64,000 nucleotides of DNA, taken from Pomacea canaliculata (Eukaryota; Mollusca; Gastropoda; Architaenioglossa; Ampullariidae). The notes beneath the pieces were generated by a model. That model made no database searches, was not told the origin of the DNA, and saw only the letters and a list, made by a program, of their open reading frames with translations. The translations under genes and the position numbers were made by a program. Every line of letters begins with the position of its first letter. The stretch's first letter is position 1. The stretch lies in the NCBI RefSeq assembly GCF_003073045.1, contig NC_037593.1, forward strand, positions 2,657,525 to 2,721,524. The letters run 5' to 3'. Positions 61,100-64,000 of the stretch are shown piece by piece.

Positions 61100-64000
61100 A
61101 TATTAAAACGTTGCCCCAACTGCCCCTTCAACCGGACTTCGTTGTCTGTGATGTTTACCTGCTGTCTTAGCCACAAACCTTTATTGCTGCGTCCCATTTA
61201 CTGCTTCTTTTCTAGTTTGCCGCAAACTCTTTACGTCCTAGCTATGCCATCAGGCAAAATATATAATCAACTTCTCTGTCACGGGCTGTATTGAATCTCA
61301 GGTAACCAACTGATGCAATGACATGAATGCAGCAGGTAAAATTTGTGCGTGGTCAGGAGACAGAAACAGTTTGAGGCGGTAACCCAGACATTCCACCACT
61401 TTTTTTTAATAACACATCTCTCTCACACACACACACACACACGGTTTCCTCAACAACAAGTAAAAAAAAAGTGTATACCAAAGGAGAAAAAAGTGTGCGA
61501 CAAAAATTAAGCCTACAATCTTTGCATTCAAAACATTTCACTTTGCCATTTATATTATAGCAACTTTAGCCAAATCAGTCAACCGTTAATCTATTTGAAG
61601 TACTGCATTTCGATTGCTGATCATAAAATGACAAACTCAAAGACGGTCTGCGCATGCGTGGCAGAACATCGTGTGGGAAACTTAGTCACTGACTAAACGC
61701 TACAATTGCAGAAAACTTAATATTCATTCTTTATAATGATTAAGGGACATCCTGACCTATGTCACAATCACGTGTCGTACGTGGAGGGCTGGGATGGGTT
61801 GATCAAATGAACCCTGCATGAACATGACTACCGCTCGGGCCTCGACAAAAAGCTGTATCACAACCAGCCCTTAAGCTAACAGATCGTATGGTTATTCTGT
61901 TTAAGCAACACGTAAATCATTTCGTATTTCAACGAATGTGAAAGGCACAGATGGATCGCAGCCTTCGAAGAGAGGGGATAACCAGGTCATCGTTATCGCA
62001 CTGGTATACTGAAAGATTATGCAACCCCGTGGTACATTAATGCTCGTACAGACATTTGAACAAATTCGAACTTGAGATTGTTGCTACAAATTAAATTGTA
62101 TCAATTGTCACACTGGATAGTCTCTGGTATCAAAGGCAGTAGAGCGTATCTGTCTGGTAACGTTTAGTTATGATATGCTAAATTCGCCAAGTTCGAAAAT
62201 TGTGCGAGTCCTCATGCCTTCCTTTATGTAGACCGGCATAAATGGAAGAAACTAAAATAAACTCATAAAATTAATTTACACATGACAAAGACAGCATTAG
62301 CAGTAAGTATAATGCCGATTATATGACATGTAATACAAAGCACTTTCCCACAAAAAAAGATATCATCAAACATTTCACAGCTCCGGGAAAAAAAATCGCC
62401 TTTCCCCCCATAATGAAGGTCAAAGGTGAGAGGGCAGAAAGAAGTACGTTTGCTGTGAGACATTGCTGTGTGCACGGATTCATTTGGCGCCGACTGATAG
62501 CAAGTTCTGCTCACTCATTGTGACACCCGCCATTTTCCATGTTTATCTGCCGTCATTTCGTCGTTGTGAGAGTAGACATTTGCTCTACTGCCGCTATAAC
62601 ATCATAATGGACGCCTTCGATCAACAAAGGCCGTTCTTAATCGGACAAAGTGCCGAAGCGTCAAACTTCCGGAGTGCCCCAAAGTCCCATTGTATAGGCA
62701 AATGTACTGACAAATAGGTTTGGACTTTGCGTGTTGACCACAGCAGGAATATCCCGCAATTAAGTTTGCCTCCAAACCATTGTTTCACCTTCATACAAAA
62801 GTTTGCCAAACTTAGTCAAATGTTCAACATACTTGACTAAAAGAACGGCCTATAGAGACCGATATTTTTTGTAATTATATAATATATACAAGAGTATATA
62901 TAGCATACGATCTGTTATCTTCATCATGATATCAATACCCTTCACGTGTCAGTACCTCTTAGTCTACTATAACAATCAATCAATAGTGCCGGCAATGTTA
63001 ATTAAATCACAGGGCTAAATCGATTCAAGTTCGAAGCGCACATTTGAATCCATTCAAGCATAACATGACACCGCAGTATTTATTCGCGGAGCCACTACGA
63101 CAATCATAAGTTATTTCTAGCTCCGCTACTTCACTCCGGTTCTCTGCTGCTCTCTGGAAAGTCAGGACTACATTCATGTATGCCCCGTTTTTCAAGCTAC
63201 GTACTCTGTTCACATTCTCAGCTTCAAAGCCGATATTTAGGCCATTTTATGTGCGCATGCGAGTGATCCAGCATGAGAATATTAACTGCAGACATACTTA
63301 CAAACTGTACCACCGAAGGTCAGCCCGTTCGTTCGACATGCAATCCGGTGACTGGGAAACGCTGCTTGGAAGTAAGACGATGTCACAGACAGCACTCTTC
63401 GCCTCCTGACCGAGACCCGGCTCGCGGGGTTGACTGTGGGCGGGCGCCCGCGGCGTGCAGTCCGTACCGTATCCAAGCTTTGACGCTCACGTCGTATTTG
63501 CTTTGCATTCAGCGGTACAAGCAGAAATGATGATACAGCCTCAAACACGACGCTGTGGCGAAAGTGAGAGGAAAACTGTATGCTGTTTGACTTACTACCA
63601 GTGGTGGGTGTCTGTGTTTGCTCAGCTATATATCTTTCTGCTCAAATCTCGGCCCCCTTCTGTGACTTAAGTATGCTGGCCATGCCTTGGCAGGTTGGAA
63701 TTCCAGTGATGTGCGCCATGACATGAGAGCAAAATGTGTAAGCTTCGAACTTAAACACTGCTTTTTAAGATTGCGAAATCAACAGGTACACCGTACGCGC
63801 GCACTATAAGCGCATGACACAGAAAACAACCTTTTTGACAGGGCGTAATGCATGGGCCGTTCTTAGCTCCGCATGCATGCTGGTGCAAAACTTTGATGGG
63901 TGGGAAAAAAAATCTATAAATACTTGCAGCCCTCATAATGTAAGGGAGAAGGAGATGAGGTGTTTGGACACTTGCTTTCCACCATTGGCCGTCAGGACTG
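61100..64000. other. intergenic, no gene recognised
   Basis: Apart from dispersed repeat copy 2, I see only unique AT-rich DNA, a CA run near 61423-61442 and a GC-rich patch at 63400-63475. Open frames are short, unsupported by splice sites and unlike any family I know. Confidence 0.45.
62104..62281. repeat. dispersed repeat, copy 2
   Basis: Second copy of the element at 60787-60985, somewhat diverged and a little shorter, with the same landmark order. Neither copy has coding capacity. Confidence 0.75.

Noticed and set aside
62463..62717. Plus-strand 84-codon open frame in the right-hand intergenic region
   Set aside because: No splice context, promoter or family resemblance; it sits beside a dispersed repeat.
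1..64000. CRISPR arrays, operons, phage or bacterial defence genes
   Set aside because: None present; the window is eukaryotic nuclear DNA with spliceosomal introns throughout.

Overview
The window is animal genomic DNA: AT-rich, with short exons split by spliceosomal introns of about 100 to 4,500 bases, GT-AG (once GC-AG) borders, and no operons or bacterial signals. The gene families (3-beta-HSD, hemopexin-type MMP, TMEM45, PIGL, AIFM3) are general metazoan ones. The repeats, notably tRNA-derived SINEs with 'gtgttttacgcc...agctaaggctatat' text and simple TTTG/TCTG repeats, look like those of gastropod or other molluscan genomes. A marine or freshwater snail is my best guess, as inference only.

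Layout. 295-627 (+): the last two exons of an unidentified gene that began before the window. 646-3448 (-): a 3-beta-hydroxysteroid dehydrogenase/isomerase-family gene, convergent with it; the two stop codons are 18 bases apart. 4531-5482 (+): a small cysteine-rich protein of unknown family. 6685-12076 (-): a complete secreted matrix metalloproteinase in ten exons, with a TATA box upstream. 12.4-18.1 kb: intergenic. 18095-20828 (+) and 22861-30215 (-): two TMEM45 (DUF716) paralogues, tail to tail, with the same five-exon architecture. 30.3-36.0 kb: intergenic. 36075-39179 (-): PIGL, the GPI-anchor de-N-acetylase, in seven exons. 42186-56653 or 56929 (-): an AIFM3-type Rieske/FAD/NAD oxidoreductase in seventeen coding exons plus one alternative exon. 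57-64 kb: no gene recognised; mostly repeats and unique intergenic DNA.

The gene models were assembled by hand from splice signals. In every multi-exon model that reaches a start codon, exon phases match at each junction and the total coding length is a multiple of three (HSD 417 aa, MMP 503 aa, TMEM45-like 307 and 301 aa, PIGL 279 aa, AIFM3-like 572 aa). The genes do not form one pathway; they are independent eukaryotic loci.

The most interesting signal is in the AIFM3 gene. Two homologous exons of exactly 116 nt (48849-48964 and 46788-46903), with the same phases, encode alternative versions of the same piece of the NAD(P)H-binding Rossmann fold. Using both or neither breaks the reading frame, so they should be mutually exclusive. 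The two versions differ at the residue that normally sets NADH versus NADPH preference (Asp in one, Gly-Thr-Ser-Arg in the other). The intron before the pair starts with a GC donor. This suggests a splice-controlled cofactor switch in a mitochondrial-type oxidoreductase.
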